Source: Leptospira kemamanensis | GTDB lineage: Bacteria; Spirochaetota; Leptospiria; Leptospirales; Leptospiraceae | DNA: 64,000 nt | Direction: 5' to 3' | Assembly (NCBI RefSeq): GCF_004769665.1 | Contig: NZ_RQGG01000051.1 | Location: 73,737 to 137,736 of the forward strand | Shown here: one piece after another, positions 9,172 through 21,053 of the stretch | How the letters are laid out: every line of letters starts with the position of its first letter | Numbering within the stretch: the first letter of the stretch is position 1 | The notes under the pieces: model-generated | What the model saw: the letters and a program-made list of their open reading frames with translations, nothing else | What the model was told of the DNA's origin: nothing | Database searches by the model: none | Program-made: the position numbers and the translations under genes

Positions 9172-10362
9172 TTATTTCTCTTCCTTTGGGAGTAAACATT
9201 GAACACCCGGGAGAGTGCGTCCTTCCAAAAATTCTAAGGAAGCACCACCACCTGTGGAAATATGAGTGATTTTGTCAGCCACACCCGCTTTGTTCACGGC
9301 AGCGATGGAGTCTCCACCACCTACAACGGTTTTGGCTTTGGACTTACTGATGGCTTTGGCAATTTCAATGGTTCCTTTGGAGAACTTATCCATTTCAAAC
9401 ACACCCATCGGACCGTTCCAAAGGATGGTTTTTGCCTCTTTGATTGCTTTTACATAATTGTCGATGGTCTTCGGTCCAATGTCCATACCCATCCAACCAT
9501 CGATAATTCCCATTTTATCAACGGATTTCGTTTTTGCATTCGGATCAAAGTTGTCGGCAATGATATGGTCCACCGGGATTTGAAGGTCTACCCCTTGCAC
9601 ACCAGCACGATCAATCAATTGGAAGGCTTGGGATTCGAATTCTGGCTCCACAAGGGATTTTCCAATGGGAACAGCTCTTGATTTGAGGAAAGTATACGCC
9701 ATACCGCCCCCGATGAGGAGGTGGTCTACTTTTTCGAGTAGGTTTTTTAAAATCGCAAATTTGGAACTGACTTTGGATCCGCCTACAATCGCCACAAAAG
9801 GACGTTCTGGTTTTGCAAGAAGCCCACTGAGTACTTCAATTTCTTTTCGCATCAGAAGTCCTGCAAACGCAGGGAGAAGGTGAGCCACACCTTCTGTGGA
9901 AGCGTGGGCTCTATGTGCGGTTCCAAACGCATCGTTGACATATACGTCAGCGAGTTTGGCTAGTTCCTTACAGAAACTAGGTGCATTTTCCTCTTCTTCC
10001 TTATGGAAACGAAGATTTTCTAAAAGTAAAATTTCACCTTCCCCAAGTTCATTTGATAACTTCACAACAGGTGCCCCAATGACAGCTTCTGAAAAACTGA
10101 CTTTGGTTTTTACGAGTGTGGATAGAACATCAAACACTGGTTTCATGGAATATTTCGGTTCCGGTCCCCCTTTTGGTCGGCCTAAATGGCTTCCCAAAAT
10201 GATTTTAGCACCTTTGGAAATGAGAAGTTCCAAAGTAGGGAGGGTCTTTTCAATACGAGTTTTGTCCGTGGCTTTTCCGTTTTCCACAGGGACATTGAAG
10301 TCCACACGAACAAAGACTCGTTTTCCTTTTAGATTTTGTTCTTCTAGAAGAGGTAATTTCAT
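9172..10362 (-). CDS. pgk: Phosphoglycerate kinase
   Basis: A 396-residue phosphoglycerate kinase, the ATP-forming glycolytic step from 1,3-bisphosphoglycerate. It shows the N-terminal RVDFNVP motif, HLGRPKG substrate-binding loop, [14 protein letters not shown], and the nucleotide-binding C-terminal motifs [19 protein letters not shown] and GGGDSIAAV. Its length is normal. It starts one base after the gapA stop and ends just before the tpiA start, consistent with a single transcript from the gapA promoter. Confidence 0.97.
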   Translation of the reverse strand: MKLPLLEEQNLKGKRVFVRVDFNVPVENGKATDKTRIEKTLPTLELLISKGAKIILGSHLGRPKGGPEPKYSMKPVFDVLSTLVKTKVSFSEAVIGAPVVKLSNELGEGEILLLENLRFHKEEEENAPSFCKELAKLADVYVNDAFGTAHRAHASTEGVAHLLPAFAGLLMRKEIEVLSGLLAKPERPFVAIVGGSKVSSKFAILKNLLEKVDHLLIGGGMAYTFLKSRAVPIGKSLVEPEFESQAFQLIDRAGVQGVDLQIPVDHIIADNFDPNAKTKSVDKMGIIDGWMGMDIGPKTIDNYVKAIKEAKTILWNGPMGVFEMDKFSKGTIEIAKAISKSKAKTVVGGGDSIAAVNKAGVADKITHISTGGGASLEFLEGRTLPGVQCLLPKEEK

Positions 10363-10363
10363 C

Positions 10364-11546
<1,183 letters not shown>

Positions 11547-13220
11547 ATGTCTAAACTTCCCATGGATTCCTATAAATTAGAGCTCACTCGTGCCAGAATC
11601 CAACAAAATATCTTGGCACAAGTTTCTTCCCATCCGAGTGCTCGGTCAGGGGACATACAGACATTAGCAAAACTCATCACCAAGTCTGTTTCCGAAGGTT
11701 TAGAAATCGAACGGGTAGGAGTATGGCTTTTCAATGATTCTAAAAATGAACTGGTGAATGTGGATCTTTACTTGAGGAGTAAAGGAACACATGACTCAGG
11801 CGCCATTCTGAAAGAAAATGAATTCCGGGAAGAGTTTCATTATCTCGTAAGTGAAAAATTTGTGGATGCAAACGATCCCTATACTGACCCAAGGACCAAG
11901 GGATTTATTGAATCGTACCTCACTCCAAACGGCATCACCGCCATGTTAGATGGTGTGATTCGCATGGGAGAAGAACTGATTGGAACTTTGTGTTTTGAAC
12001 ATGTAGGGAAACAACATGAGTGGCAAGAAGATGAGATTATCTTTTGCAGCCAATTAGGGGATCAAATCTCTCTTACCATCAGTAACCAAAGAAAAAATAA
12101 AATCAATGATGAGCTCACCAAACGTGAGAATGAACTCAAAGAACTGAATGAATCTTTAGAACGTTTGGTGGAAGAGAGAACTCACAAACTAAAAAAATCC
12201 AATGAAGAATTGGAGATGACGATCTCTACCTTAAAGAAAGCTCAAGACCAATTGGTGCTTTCTGAAAAAATGGCAAGCCTTGGACAACTGGTGGCAGGAA
12301 TTGCTCACGAAATCAATAATCCCATCGCTGCCATCCAGTCTTCTGCCGAAAATCTAAAAGAGTTTTTATTTGAATCCGAACTTTCCATTTTCCAAAAAGA
12401 GTTAAACGAATACCTCCCAGATCCAAAAAAACAAACTCGATTTTTAGAACTCATCCAAGTGTTAAAATCTCGTATCGAAATCATTTCGGGAAGGGAACGG
12501 ATGCAGAGAAGGAAACGTTTAGAATCCTGGCTTGTTTCACAAAAAATCTCTGAGTCATTTTCCTTTCATTTGATTGATACTGGTTTTGATTTGGATGTTT
12601 TAGATTCCTTTCCCGATGTATTTGTTACCGATCGATTGGAAAAACTCCTTACTTTGCTTGTGGAAGAAATCACAGTTTACCAATCCCTTCATATCATGTT
12701 ACTTGCTGTGGAACGGGCGAGTAAAATGACATTCGCCTTAAAAAACTTTGTGCGATTTGAAATTTCCAAAAATCCAATCCAAGTCAATCTAAAAGAAAAT
12801 ATTGAAACGGTTTTAACTTTATACCAAAACCAATTTAAAAAGAATGTGTTACTCGTAAAAGATTTTGGTGAAGTCCCTTTTATTGAAGGGTATCCCGAAG
12901 AGTTATTACACCTTTGGACCAATTTGATTTATAATGCTCTCCAGGCCATGTCCTTCCAAGGAAAACTAAGCATCCAAACGAAATTAGAAGGGGATCATGT
13001 TTTGGTTTCTGTGGAAGACACAGGACCAGGAATTCCTTTGGAAATTCAAAGTAGAATCTTTGAGCCATTTTATACTACAAAACCCTTGGGAGAAGGAAGT
13101 GGACTCGGTCTTGATATCTCACGTAAAATTGTGGAACGACATTCGGGTTCGATTCGATTTGAATCCAAACCAGGTAAAACCATATTTACAATTGTATTAC
13201 CTGTGAAGATTCCCGGTTAA
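11547..13220 (+). CDS. GAF-domain sensor histidine kinase with enlarged dimerisation domain
   Basis: A kinase of 557 residues from this ATG (584 if the ATG at 11466 is used; I prefer the later start because the GAF homology begins soon after it). Order: GAF domain (about 10-190), coiled coil (NELKELNESLERLVEERTHK), phospho-acceptor helix [15 protein letters not shown], then about 120 extra residues with SGRERMQRRKRLESWL before the second helix (AVERASKMTFALKNFVRF), then the ATPase domain ([33 protein letters not shown]). No membrane segment. No response regulator is adjacent, so its partner is unknown. The same enlarged architecture recurs in the kinase at 49860-52538. Confidence 0.87.
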   Translation: MSKLPMDSYKLELTRARIQQNILAQVSSHPSARSGDIQTLAKLITKSVSEGLEIERVGVWLFNDSKNELVNVDLYLRSKGTHDSGAILKENEFREEFHYLVSEKFVDANDPYTDPRTKGFIESYLTPNGITAMLDGVIRMGEELIGTLCFEHVGKQHEWQEDEIIFCSQLGDQISLTISNQRKNKINDELTKRENELKELNESLERLVEERTHKLKKSNEELEMTISTLKKAQDQLVLSEKMASLGQLVAGIAHEINNPIAAIQSSAENLKEFLFESELSIFQKELNEYLPDPKKQTRFLELIQVLKSRIEIISGRERMQRRKRLESWLVSQKISESFSFHLIDTGFDLDVLDSFPDVFVTDRLEKLLTLLVEEITVYQSLHIMLLAVERASKMTFALKNFVRFEISKNPIQVNLKENIETVLTLYQNQFKKNVLLVKDFGEVPFIEGYPEELLHLWTNLIYNALQAMSFQGKLSIQTKLEGDHVLVSVEDTGPGIPLEIQSRIFEPFYTTKPLGEGSGLGLDISRKIVERHSGSIRFESKPGKTIFTIVLPVKIPG

Positions 13221-13231
13221 TCTACGTTAGC

Positions 13232-13762
13232 TTACCATAAGACAGCAAATATTTGAGATTCTTGGATGGGTCCAAGGATTCTCGAATCCACTCCCATCTC
13301 GCGATTGTCCGCTAGTAAAAAAAATGTTTTTTCAGGAACCGTGATTGGATTCATATCATCATGTTCCGTTTTCCCTTGCGGGATGAGGGGGATATTTTGT
13401 GTGGCCGGTTCTGGAAATAGAGTCGGATCAAGGATCGTTCCATTGCGAAAAACAAATCGTTTTTGAATGGAGATCGAATCTCCTGGTTTGCCAATGATTC
13501 GTGCAATGAAATAAGAATTGGGATCACTTGGTGAGTGACAGATCACAACATCACCAATTCCCAAATTGTCTTTCCGAAACCATTTGCTAAAGTATTTGGT
13601 CTCCCCTTGTTTTAAAGTAGGTTCCATATAGACATTGGTAATGGATACGGGTAATAACACTTTGTATTTCACATAAAGGGATAGGCCAAGGCCAATGCCC
13701 ATTGGTAAAAAAATAGAAATCAGTTTTGTTTTGAGTGGAACTTTACTTTTTGTTTTAGACAT
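13232..13762 (-). CDS. Signal peptidase I-like (S26) protein lacking the catalytic dyad
   Basis: A 176-residue protein with a signal-anchor (about residues 12-30) and the S26 order of boxes. The box normally reading S-M-x-P-T is here [11 protein letters not shown], so the Ser nucleophile is Tyr (codon TAT). The box normally reading K-R-(I/V)-I-G-x-P-G-D is [12 protein letters not shown], so the general-base Lys is Ala (codon GCA). The last box is [11 protein letters not shown] in place of GDNR..S.DSR. The fold seems intact, so this is probably a non-enzymatic relative, not ordinary LepB. Its start overlaps the end of the upstream chemoreceptor gene by 8 bases (ccATGtcTAA), implying coupled translation. 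A working LepB must lie elsewhere. Confidence 0.85.
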   Translation of the reverse strand: MSKTKSKVPLKTKLISIFLPMGIGLGLSLYVKYKVLLPVSITNVYMEPTLKQGETKYFSKWFRKDNLGIGDVVICHSPSDPNSYFIARIIGKPGDSISIQKRFVFRNGTILDPTLFPEPATQNIPLIPQGKTEHDDMNPITVPEKTFFLLADNREMGVDSRILGPIQESQIFAVLW

Positions 13763-16265
13763 GGAAATAATTGATCTCTTTACGTAAACTTTCTGTGAGT
13801 TGGTTCATGTTTTGTGAATTGGACTTGGTTCCATCGCTGGAAATTGCAGTGGTTTGTGCATGATGATTGATCTCTGCAATGGAACGTGAAATTTCCATCA
13901 TCGCTGTTTTTTGTTCTTCGGTGGCTTCCCGTATCATTTCGGAAAGTTCGCGGATTTGAGTGACACCTTCGTTCACTTCCTCGTTGGTTTCAATTTGTTT
14001 TTGAACTACTAAACGAATCTCTTTCGTCATTTGGTTGATGGAATTCACACCCGTGATGGTTTCGCTTAAAATGGAGATGGACTGGTCAATTTTGGTTTGG
14101 CCTTGGCTAATTTCCCCCTCATTTTGTTGGATCAGTTCTTCGATATCATCGATGGATTTTGCTGTTTTGTCAGCCAGTTTTGAGATTTCATCGGCAACAA
14201 CAGCAAAACCACGTCCACTGGCACCAGCCCTTGCTGCCTCAATCGCTGCGTTTAACGCAAGTAAATTGATCTGTTCGGAAATATTGTGGATGATTTCGAC
14301 GACATTCGTCATCTCGGAAGAAGATTGGTAAATTTTGTCCATAGAGAGTTTCATCTCTCCTAAAGAAGATTCTCCTTTTTTGGCATCACTCGTGATCTCT
14401 TCGACTCGTTTGTCAGCGATTTGAAATTTTTTATCAATTTCGGAAACAGCTTGGTTGAGTTCCGTCATTTTTTTCATCAGAGAGGCGAGAGTGAAGGATT
14501 GGGTTTCTGTTCTTTGTGCTACACTTTCAATCCCTGCTGTGATTTCTTCTATCGAAGCGGAAATTTCTTCGCTACTTGCTGCTTGGTTTTGAGCTGCATC
14601 TGATAAAGTTAACATGGATTCGTAAATATCAGAACTGGTATTGGTGAGTTCGTTTGAAACTGATTGTGTTTGGTTGACAATTTGGCGGAGTTTGGTTTGA
14701 AAATCAAACATTGCATTTGCCATACTTCCAATTTCGTCTCGGCTTGGATCATAAAAATCAGATTTGAGATTCCCTTTCACCATTTCGCTAATCCGCACTT
14801 TGATTCGTTCCAAAGGTTTGAGTTTGGATTCGATCACAAGTACAGTGACAATACCAATCATAAACACAATGAAAATAGAAATTCCAAGAGTGAGTAAAAG
14901 ACTTAATAACGTTTTTTCATAGAGTTCTGCATTTTCGAAAATGCTAAAAATGATGTAATTGAACTCGGGGTTTTTCACAAAAAAGATTCTTTTTTGCGTT
15001 CCATCTTCTGCTGTATCTAAAAATCCTAATGCTTCTGTTGTTTGGAAGGGTGTATCAAAAACTAACTTTGCTTTGGCGTTATCTCCAATTTCCTTTTTGT
15101 CGGAAAAATAAACAATCGTTCCATCTCCATCAAAAAATCCAACTTTGCCGGAGCTTCCAATTCTTAGATTTCCTAAAATGAAACTGGAAAGTTTTCCAAT
15201 GTTGAGAAATCCTCCCACATACCCTTGGAATTGGTTATTTTCATACACAGGGAGAGTGTAAGGAGAAACAATATCACCTGAGATACGGGAACGAATGCTT
15301 ATATGACGCAAAGGTCCTTGTCTTGCCAAATCTCCATCTTCAATATAAAATATCCCACCAGTTTTGGATTTGTCGTATTCGTTTGTGGAGATAAAAATTC
15401 CCTCTTCTGGTTTGTAATAAAACAAAGCTTCCACTGCATGGTTTGTACTTCTCAGTTGGATTTCATTCAGGACAGAACGGATCCCAGACAGATTCTTTTT
15501 TACAATTTGGTCTTTGAGTTTGTTTTCTGTAAAAATAGAAATTGTCAATCGATCTCGAAAGTCAACGAGGGTAAGTCTCATAAGAGATTCGGAATCCATC
15601 ACCGATTGTTTCATACTGGAATTTACCAAATCTAACTCTTGTTTGAAGTTCATTCGGTAGTTGATGATAAACAGTAATAAAATCGCAGCTAAAAAAGACA
15701 AAACAGTTTGGAAACCTAAGTTTCTAGAAAGCCTTCTTGTATTGATTCGTGAATTTTTGTCCAAACGAATGGATAATAAAATGCCTTTGATATTGAATTT
15801 GGTTTCGACATAACCAATAAAAATGGATTGGTATAAAATGGTGAAAGCCAAAGTCATTCCAAGTCCAATGGCAAGTTCACTTAAGAGGACAAAATTTTTG
15901 GTTTTTAATAATAAAACTAAACAAGAGATGACAATCAAATAGCCAACGGAATAACGAATGGTGACATCGAACATCGAGACCTTTTCCAAATGGTCGAGCC
16001 AGAAATACGCCTTGTGGTTGTCCTTATTTGTGGCGGTTCCATTGTAAATGCGAAGGACCGGGGAAAAGCGGACATAGTAGAACGAAATACAAAAAACAAT
16101 CAGAAAAAGAACGACAATACTTGTGGAAATTAGAATGATTTCAAGTTCTTCTTTTGTCCATTGGGTGAAAAAATAGATATATGACAGTAAAATCGGGAAC
16201 CCAATTAAGTAGTTAAAACCTTCAAGACCAAAAATTATAAATTTGATCATTTTCCGTATGTCCAT
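13755..16265 (-). CDS. Methyl-accepting chemotaxis protein with multi-pass N-terminal domain
   Basis: An 836-residue chemoreceptor. It is unusual in having about five N-terminal membrane segments (near 12-33, 43-64, 105-121, 128-150 and 186-203) before an extracytoplasmic dCache-like sensor region (about 205-448, with [20 protein letters not shown]), then a further segment (about 452-480), a HAMP linker ([19 protein letters not shown]) and the signalling hairpin tip [32 protein letters not shown] sequence near residues 660-690. The tip should bind CheA/CheW. Its stop overlaps the start of the pseudo-signal-peptidase gene. The ligand cannot be inferred. Confidence 0.9.
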   Translation of the reverse strand: MDIRKMIKFIIFGLEGFNYLIGFPILLSYIYFFTQWTKEELEIILISTSIVVLFLIVFCISFYYVRFSPVLRIYNGTATNKDNHKAYFWLDHLEKVSMFDVTIRYSVGYLIVISCLVLLLKTKNFVLLSELAIGLGMTLAFTILYQSIFIGYVETKFNIKGILLSIRLDKNSRINTRRLSRNLGFQTVLSFLAAILLLFIINYRMNFKQELDLVNSSMKQSVMDSESLMRLTLVDFRDRLTISIFTENKLKDQIVKKNLSGIRSVLNEIQLRSTNHAVEALFYYKPEEGIFISTNEYDKSKTGGIFYIEDGDLARQGPLRHISIRSRISGDIVSPYTLPVYENNQFQGYVGGFLNIGKLSSFILGNLRIGSSGKVGFFDGDGTIVYFSDKKEIGDNAKAKLVFDTPFQTTEALGFLDTAEDGTQKRIFFVKNPEFNYIIFSIFENAELYEKTLLSLLLTLGISIFIVFMIGIVTVLVIESKLKPLERIKVRISEMVKGNLKSDFYDPSRDEIGSMANAMFDFQTKLRQIVNQTQSVSNELTNTSSDIYESMLTLSDAAQNQAASSEEISASIEEITAGIESVAQRTETQSFTLASLMKKMTELNQAVSEIDKKFQIADKRVEEITSDAKKGESSLGEMKLSMDKIYQSSSEMTNVVEIIHNISEQINLLALNAAIEAARAGASGRGFAVVADEISKLADKTAKSIDDIEELIQQNEGEISQGQTKIDQSISILSETITGVNSINQMTKEIRLVVQKQIETNEEVNEGVTQIRELSEMIREATEEQKTAMMEISRSIAEINHHAQTTAISSDGTKSNSQNMNQLTESLRKEINYFHV

Positions 16266-16325
16266 ACCCTAGGGATACAGATTGTCTAAGAATTGTAAAC
16301 GTAAAATTCCCGAAGCCAACTCTTT

Positions 16326-18179
16326 ATGAAAGACTCACTTGTTCTCAAAACCATCCAAGAAAAAATTAAAAATTTAGGTAGTTTGCCTGGATGTTATCTT
16401 TGGAAAAACCAACTAGGACAAGTGATCTATGTCGGGAAAGCTCTCAAACTCCAATCACGAGTTAGGTCGTATCTCAATCCCAATCAAAAAGATCGGAAAA
16501 CTCGTGCACTCTATGTCGAGTTATATGATTTGGATTGGATTGCGACGAGGACGGAAAAAGAAGCCTTACTTTTAGAAGCCACACTCATTAAAAAATACAA
16601 TCCTAAGTTCAATGTTAGGTTAAAGGACGATAAAAAGTATCCATTTTTATGTGTTTCTACGAGTGAAGACTATCCTATGGTGTTTTTAACGAGGAAAGTC
16701 AAAGACAATGGAGACAGATATTTTGGTCCTTTTACCGATGTAAAAGCTGCAAGAGATACGTTAGAACTCATCCATCGCATTTTCCCCATACGTAAAACAA
16801 AATTAAAACTCCCTCTCGCGCGACCACAAAGACCTTGTCTGAATTTTCATATGGGACGTTGTCTTGGACCTTGCCAAGGGAATGTGACAAAAGAAACCTA
16901 TTCGGAGTTAGTTGACGAAATCATCCGATTTTTAGAAGGAAAAAAAGATAGGCTTGTTGCTGATTTAAAATCGGCTATGCTCGATGCTTCCACCAAAATG
17001 GAATATGAAAGGGCAGGGTTTCTCAAACAAAGAATTGAAACGATCAACCAAATTCGTGAAAAACAAACCGTTGTCAGTTTGGATGGTGGAGACGAAGACA
17101 TTCTTGGGATTAGCAAACGAGAAGATGAGGGTCAAATTGTGATTTTGGAAGTCAGAGGAGGGAGGTTAGATGGGAAAAAATCCTTCCCATTAACGGGACT
17201 TTCTTTTTCGGATGATGAAGAAGCCTTCACTTCCTTTTTACGAGATTATTATTTGAATGTCACCATCCTTCCGAGTGTGGTGTATCTACCAACTTCTGCC
17301 AAAGGGAATTATGATGTGTTTTTAGAAGCCATCTTGGAAAAATTTGGATCCTCCATCAAAATCAAATTTCCAGAGATGGGCCCTAAAAAATCCTTACTGC
17401 GATTAGCTGAAAAAAATGCCGACCTGAGTTTAACAGAAAGAATCCTGGCAACAAAACTTCGTGACCAAACGGTTGCGATGAAAGAACTACAAGAGAAATT
17501 AAATTTACCTACCTTACCAAGAACCATCGAGTGTTATGATATCTCTCATTTCCAAGGCAGTTCTCCTGTGGCAAGCGGTGTGATGTTTGTAGAAGGTAAA
17601 CCGTATAAGGCGGGTTATAGGCATTATAAAATGCGAGGTTATGAAGGGATTAATGATCCTGGTATGATCCATGAAGTGATCGCAAGAAGATTAAGCCATT
17701 TAGTCAACGAAGAAGAACCACTTCCTGATCTCATTGTGATTGATGGAGGACTCACTCAACTTTCAAGGGCAGCAGAGGCTGCGATTGCTCTTGATTTAGG
17801 CCATATCCCGATGGTTGGCCTTGCAAAAAAACGAGAAGAGATATATTTTCCCGGGGAGAAACACCCTTATAGTTTTGACAAACATTCTCCTATGATGCGT
17901 CTTCTTCGGAATTTACGGGATGAGGCACATCGGTTTGGTGTCACGTTCCAAAGGTTACAAAGAAAGAAAAAAGCACTGAAATCGATACTCGATGAGATTC
18001 CTGATATTGGCGCCAGTCGCAGAAAAAGTATACTGATGTACTTCCAATCAAAAAAGAAAGTCACAGAAGCAACAAAAGACGAGTTAGAACAAGTGCAAGG
18101 CATAGGCCCCGTTCTTGCTGAAAAAATTTATTTGGGAATCCAAAACTTAAAAAAAATGCAACCGAACGAATCAAACTAA
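16326..18179 (+). CDS. uvrC: Excinuclease ABC subunit C
   Basis: A 617-residue UvrC, the nuclease making both incisions in nucleotide excision repair. It has the GIY-YIG domain at the N-terminus ([19 protein letters not shown]), a Cys-rich linker ([15 protein letters not shown]), a UVR motif (about 195-230), an RNase H-like C-terminal nuclease ([19 protein letters not shown] and [12 protein letters not shown]) and a terminal helix-hairpin-helix ([22 protein letters not shown]). It is divergent from the chemoreceptor gene over a 60-base gap. Its stop lies just ahead of a hairpin holding the ribosome-binding site of the next gene. Confidence 0.96.
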   Translation: MKDSLVLKTIQEKIKNLGSLPGCYLWKNQLGQVIYVGKALKLQSRVRSYLNPNQKDRKTRALYVELYDLDWIATRTEKEALLLEATLIKKYNPKFNVRLKDDKKYPFLCVSTSEDYPMVFLTRKVKDNGDRYFGPFTDVKAARDTLELIHRIFPIRKTKLKLPLARPQRPCLNFHMGRCLGPCQGNVTKETYSELVDEIIRFLEGKKDRLVADLKSAMLDASTKMEYERAGFLKQRIETINQIREKQTVVSLDGGDEDILGISKREDEGQIVILEVRGGRLDGKKSFPLTGLSFSDDEEAFTSFLRDYYLNVTILPSVVYLPTSAKGNYDVFLEAILEKFGSSIKIKFPEMGPKKSLLRLAEKNADLSLTERILATKLRDQTVAMKELQEKLNLPTLPRTIECYDISHFQGSSPVASGVMFVEGKPYKAGYRHYKMRGYEGINDPGMIHEVIARRLSHLVNEEEPLPDLIVIDGGLTQLSRAAEAAIALDLGHIPMVGLAKKREEIYFPGEKHPYSFDKHSPMMRLLRNLRDEAHRFGVTFQRLQRKKKALKSILDEIPDIGASRRKSILMYFQSKKKVTEATKDELEQVQGIGPVLAEKIYLGIQNLKKMQPNESN

Positions 18180-18180
18180 A

Positions 18181-18203
18181 CCACTCCTTCCATAAGGGAG
18201 TGG
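18181..18203 (+). promoter_or_regulatory. Hairpin sequestering the ribosome-binding site of the 18210 gene
   Basis: CCACTCC-TT (18181-18189) pairs with AAG-GGAGTGG (18194-18203) around a CCAT loop, leaving one bulged base. The AAGGGAG on the right arm is the only good Shine-Dalgarno for the GTG start at 18210 (spacing 9). The left arm begins two bases after the uvrC stop, so ribosomes finishing uvrC would open it. No T-run follows, so it is not an intrinsic terminator. Coupling is inferred. Confidence 0.5.
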
Positions 18204-18209
18204 GTATAC

Positions 18210-21053
18210 GTGATTCGATTTCATTTTTTCTATCTCTATCTATTTCTCTCTAACATTTATTTTCTCTCTTGTCATTCCGAAGGAAAAACTCCCTTTTATT
18301 TTCCAAATGGAGGTGTTGGCGAAAGTCCAGTGTTTCGGTTTTCCTATGGAAAACAAAGCGAAGTTCCAGAAAAGAAAAACGAAACCTCATGGATGTTGTA
18401 CGAAGATGGTGTGCTTTGTTTGTTTTCTCTTCCCTTTTCCCTTTACCAATTGGAGTTAGGTGCTAAATTCCAAATTTGTTTGCGAATGGAGGAAAAGGCA
18501 TATTTCCGATGGAAGGAAGGATTTGCCAGTTTAGAAAATAGAAAAGCGGAATATCCTCATTTTTTTGAAGTTGGAAACGATTGGCAAATTCGTCTTACTG
18601 AGTTTGGGAAATGGCAAAAGGAAAGGGAGAACACCACTCCCATCCTGGAGTGGAAACACCAAATCTGGTCTACGGGACTTGTCTCTTACCAAGTGTTTGC
18701 TTTGCCTCATCCTTTATTTCTGCAAAAGACGACGGAGGAATGTGAGGTAGTCTTTCGTACGAATGATTTGTCCGAATCGGAAAAAAAATCCCCTGCCATT
18801 GTATTCACTTTTTCCTGTCCCGACACTCATGCTATTTTAGAGTCCATCCAAATCCAAAACGATCGTTGGTTTTTGGAATGCCAACCAAACTCACCTGTTG
18901 GATCTGAAGTCTTTCGTCATTCCGAATCGTCTTATGGGCGTTATCTGGAGTGGGAAAATCCTACGGATGAGATTCTTTGTCCGAGGGCCGAAACCTTAGA
19001 ATGGGAGGATGAGGGGGGTGTGACTCAATTCCAATCGGATGAGTTTTTCAAAAGAAGTCGACTTATTCTACCGCACGGAATTTTACTCCTGTCGGATGAA
19101 GGCAAATTACAAGGGATTCCGATTCCCAAATTGTATCTTTCTTCTCTTGGAACTCGTAATGTCATTCGGTTTGGGGAAACTCGGTATCAAGATAGTAAGT
19201 TTTCCTTTCGCCAAGGGGATGAGTTTTTTTCCTCCCAAACCAGTTCTACTTCCTGCCGTGACCAATGGAATTTTTGGAAAACAAAAGAAAACTTTTGTGG
19301 GAATCCTGGAATTCCAAATGCACTAGAAAGAATCCCATCTCCAGAATCTCTTCCCCACTGTTCCCCAGAACAAATCTATTTGACTGAGTTTTATCCAGGA
19401 AACCAAACGGATTCCCAATTTCCTTTTCCTGGTTTTTTTGAATTCCAAAACAGAGGAACTCGTTGTGATCTTTCCGGCCTCAATTGGATTTTCGATGATA
19501 CCATCTTTCCGTTTTCCACAAAAGAAACCATTTTAGAACAAGATGCCTTGTTTTTATTTGTGCGAAAACCTTGGACTGGTTGGGGGTATTTAGAAAAAGA
19601 AAAACCATTTTCACTTCCCCAACTGGTATTTCAAATTCCTTCGTTTCTAATCCAAACACGGAAAACCAAAAAAACAAAAACCTTTTTGTTTCCTGAAGAT
19701 CATTTCCATTTACTTCGAAACACAAATTCCAATCTCCATTCGATTTATCAAAACGAAGAAGAGTTTCCCCATCCACGGGAAGGGGCCAATTCCATCTTAC
19801 TTTCGTTAGGATTTCAGATGAGTCCTGGAACACACAAACCGATCTCCAAACCAAAATTAGGGGGAGAACTTTTAGAATTCTCTCCCTTTCAGTTTCCCTT
19901 TTTCGATTTTGGATTTCATACAAATGAAGAAGGAGTGTTTTCGTTCCGTACAGAATCCAGCCAAGAATTTTTTCTTTGGAAACCGAAGTCTCAATCCATC
20001 GTCAGTTTTACGAATCTTCCTTCTGTTTGCAATGGCGACCGTGTGGTTCATTTACCGGACCGATTTTTTTCAGGTGGTTTTCCTTCCCTTTTTTTCCAAG
20101 GAAGAGATGGGAAGCAAATGGTTCACTCGTTTGGGGAAGAAACTCTATTACAGGAATTGTCAAAGAAAGGAGTCCATTCTCTCCATCCCGAAGATCCCCC
20201 CATCTTTTTCTCTGCCTCTCTCCATCCGTCACCCAATTGTTCAGGATATTTTCGCACTCCAGGTGCGGAGAAAGTAAGAAGTTTAGAAATCAGAAAGTCA
20301 GAAATTTCGGGACTCTATCATACGAATGCATCTGTAGACAAGCAAGCAGTCGTTCAGTGGGGAAACCAACGTTTCCGCTTGGAAGGGAATGGAAATTCGA
20401 TTTCTCCTCTGTTCTTTCAATTGGATCTTACTTCCTTTGTCACAGAGAATCAGAGTGAACAAATTTATTCTTACTTTTCCCATCCGAATCTCATACGACC
20501 TCTTGGATTTTTGGAACGAATTGGTCCCGTGCAGATCGAAGCCATTTATCCGAATCCTTATGAAGCCCAAAATGAATGGGTGTATCTTTGTAATCGTTCT
20601 CAATTTACAGAAGATTTGCGAATGTACAGAATCGAAGATGAGGTTTCTTCGGATCCCCTTGTACCTTACCAAACTCGTTTTCCTGGCAAAGATCCAAAAG
20701 GAAAACAAGGGAATGGTTTTGTATCCAATGAATCTCTTTTAGCACCAGGGCAATGTGCTTGGATCGTAGATCCAGATGGGAAGGATTGGTATCTTCCCAT
20801 TTTCCATAAGGAATCAGACCTTCTATTAACGGTATCTTCTACTCAAACCATCGGGAATGGGATTTCCTCCGGAGAATCTGTCCAACTCCGAAAGGAAGAA
20901 AATGGGAAAACCTATCTAATCTCTTCGTTTGGTCACCCTGAATCCGCTTTTGTATTTCGTAAAACGGTTGTTACGGGAGAATACATTTGGTTGAAACAAG
21001 ATCGAGAGGGAACATCTCTTGATGATTATGAAACCTTTCGTGAGGAAAATTGA
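18210..21053 (+). CDS. Large lipoprotein with lamin-tail-like domains
   Basis: A 947-residue protein starting at GTG. The N-terminus is a lipoprotein signal peptide ending FLSC, a relaxed spirochaetal lipobox. At least two stretches look like lamin-tail (LTD) beta-sandwich domains: about 390-455 (YLTEFYPGN, FFEFQNRGTRCDLSGL, DALFLFV) and about 780-880 (IEAIYPNPYEAQNEWVYL, SLLAPGQCAWIVDPDG). The rest is beta-rich with no enzyme motif. Family knowledge: bacterial LTDs occur in surface and secreted proteins, often alongside hydrolases. Its stop overlaps a TTG start of the next gene (TTGA, 21050-21053). Together with the following two genes it seems to form a surface cassette. LTD assignment is by eye. 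Confidence 0.72.
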   Translation: MIRFHFFYLYLFLSNIYFLSCHSEGKTPFYFPNGGVGESPVFRFSYGKQSEVPEKKNETSWMLYEDGVLCLFSLPFSLYQLELGAKFQICLRMEEKAYFRWKEGFASLENRKAEYPHFFEVGNDWQIRLTEFGKWQKERENTTPILEWKHQIWSTGLVSYQVFALPHPLFLQKTTEECEVVFRTNDLSESEKKSPAIVFTFSCPDTHAILESIQIQNDRWFLECQPNSPVGSEVFRHSESSYGRYLEWENPTDEILCPRAETLEWEDEGGVTQFQSDEFFKRSRLILPHGILLLSDEGKLQGIPIPKLYLSSLGTRNVIRFGETRYQDSKFSFRQGDEFFSSQTSSTSCRDQWNFWKTKENFCGNPGIPNALERIPSPESLPHCSPEQIYLTEFYPGNQTDSQFPFPGFFEFQNRGTRCDLSGLNWIFDDTIFPFSTKETILEQDALFLFVRKPWTGWGYLEKEKPFSLPQLVFQIPSFLIQTRKTKKTKTFLFPEDHFHLLRNTNSNLHSIYQNEEEFPHPREGANSILLSLGFQMSPGTHKPISKPKLGGELLEFSPFQFPFFDFGFHTNEEGVFSFRTESSQEFFLWKPKSQSIVSFTNLPSVCNGDRVVHLPDRFFSGGFPSLFFQGRDGKQMVHSFGEETLLQELSKKGVHSLHPEDPPIFFSASLHPSPNCSGYFRTPGAEKVRSLEIRKSEISGLYHTNASVDKQAVVQWGNQRFRLEGNGNSISPLFFQLDLTSFVTENQSEQIYSYFSHPNLIRPLGFLERIGPVQIEAIYPNPYEAQNEWVYLCNRSQFTEDLRMYRIEDEVSSDPLVPYQTRFPGKDPKGKQGNGFVSNESLLAPGQCAWIVDPDGKDWYLPIFHKESDLLLTVSSTQTIGNGISSGESVQLRKEENGKTYLISSFGHPESAFVFRKTVVTGEYIWLKQDREGTSLDDYETFREEN

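Noticed and set aside
13232..13762. Annotation as the working LepB signal peptidase
   Set aside because: Both catalytic residues are replaced (Ser to Tyr, Lys to Ala), so it cannot be the ordinary enzyme as read here.
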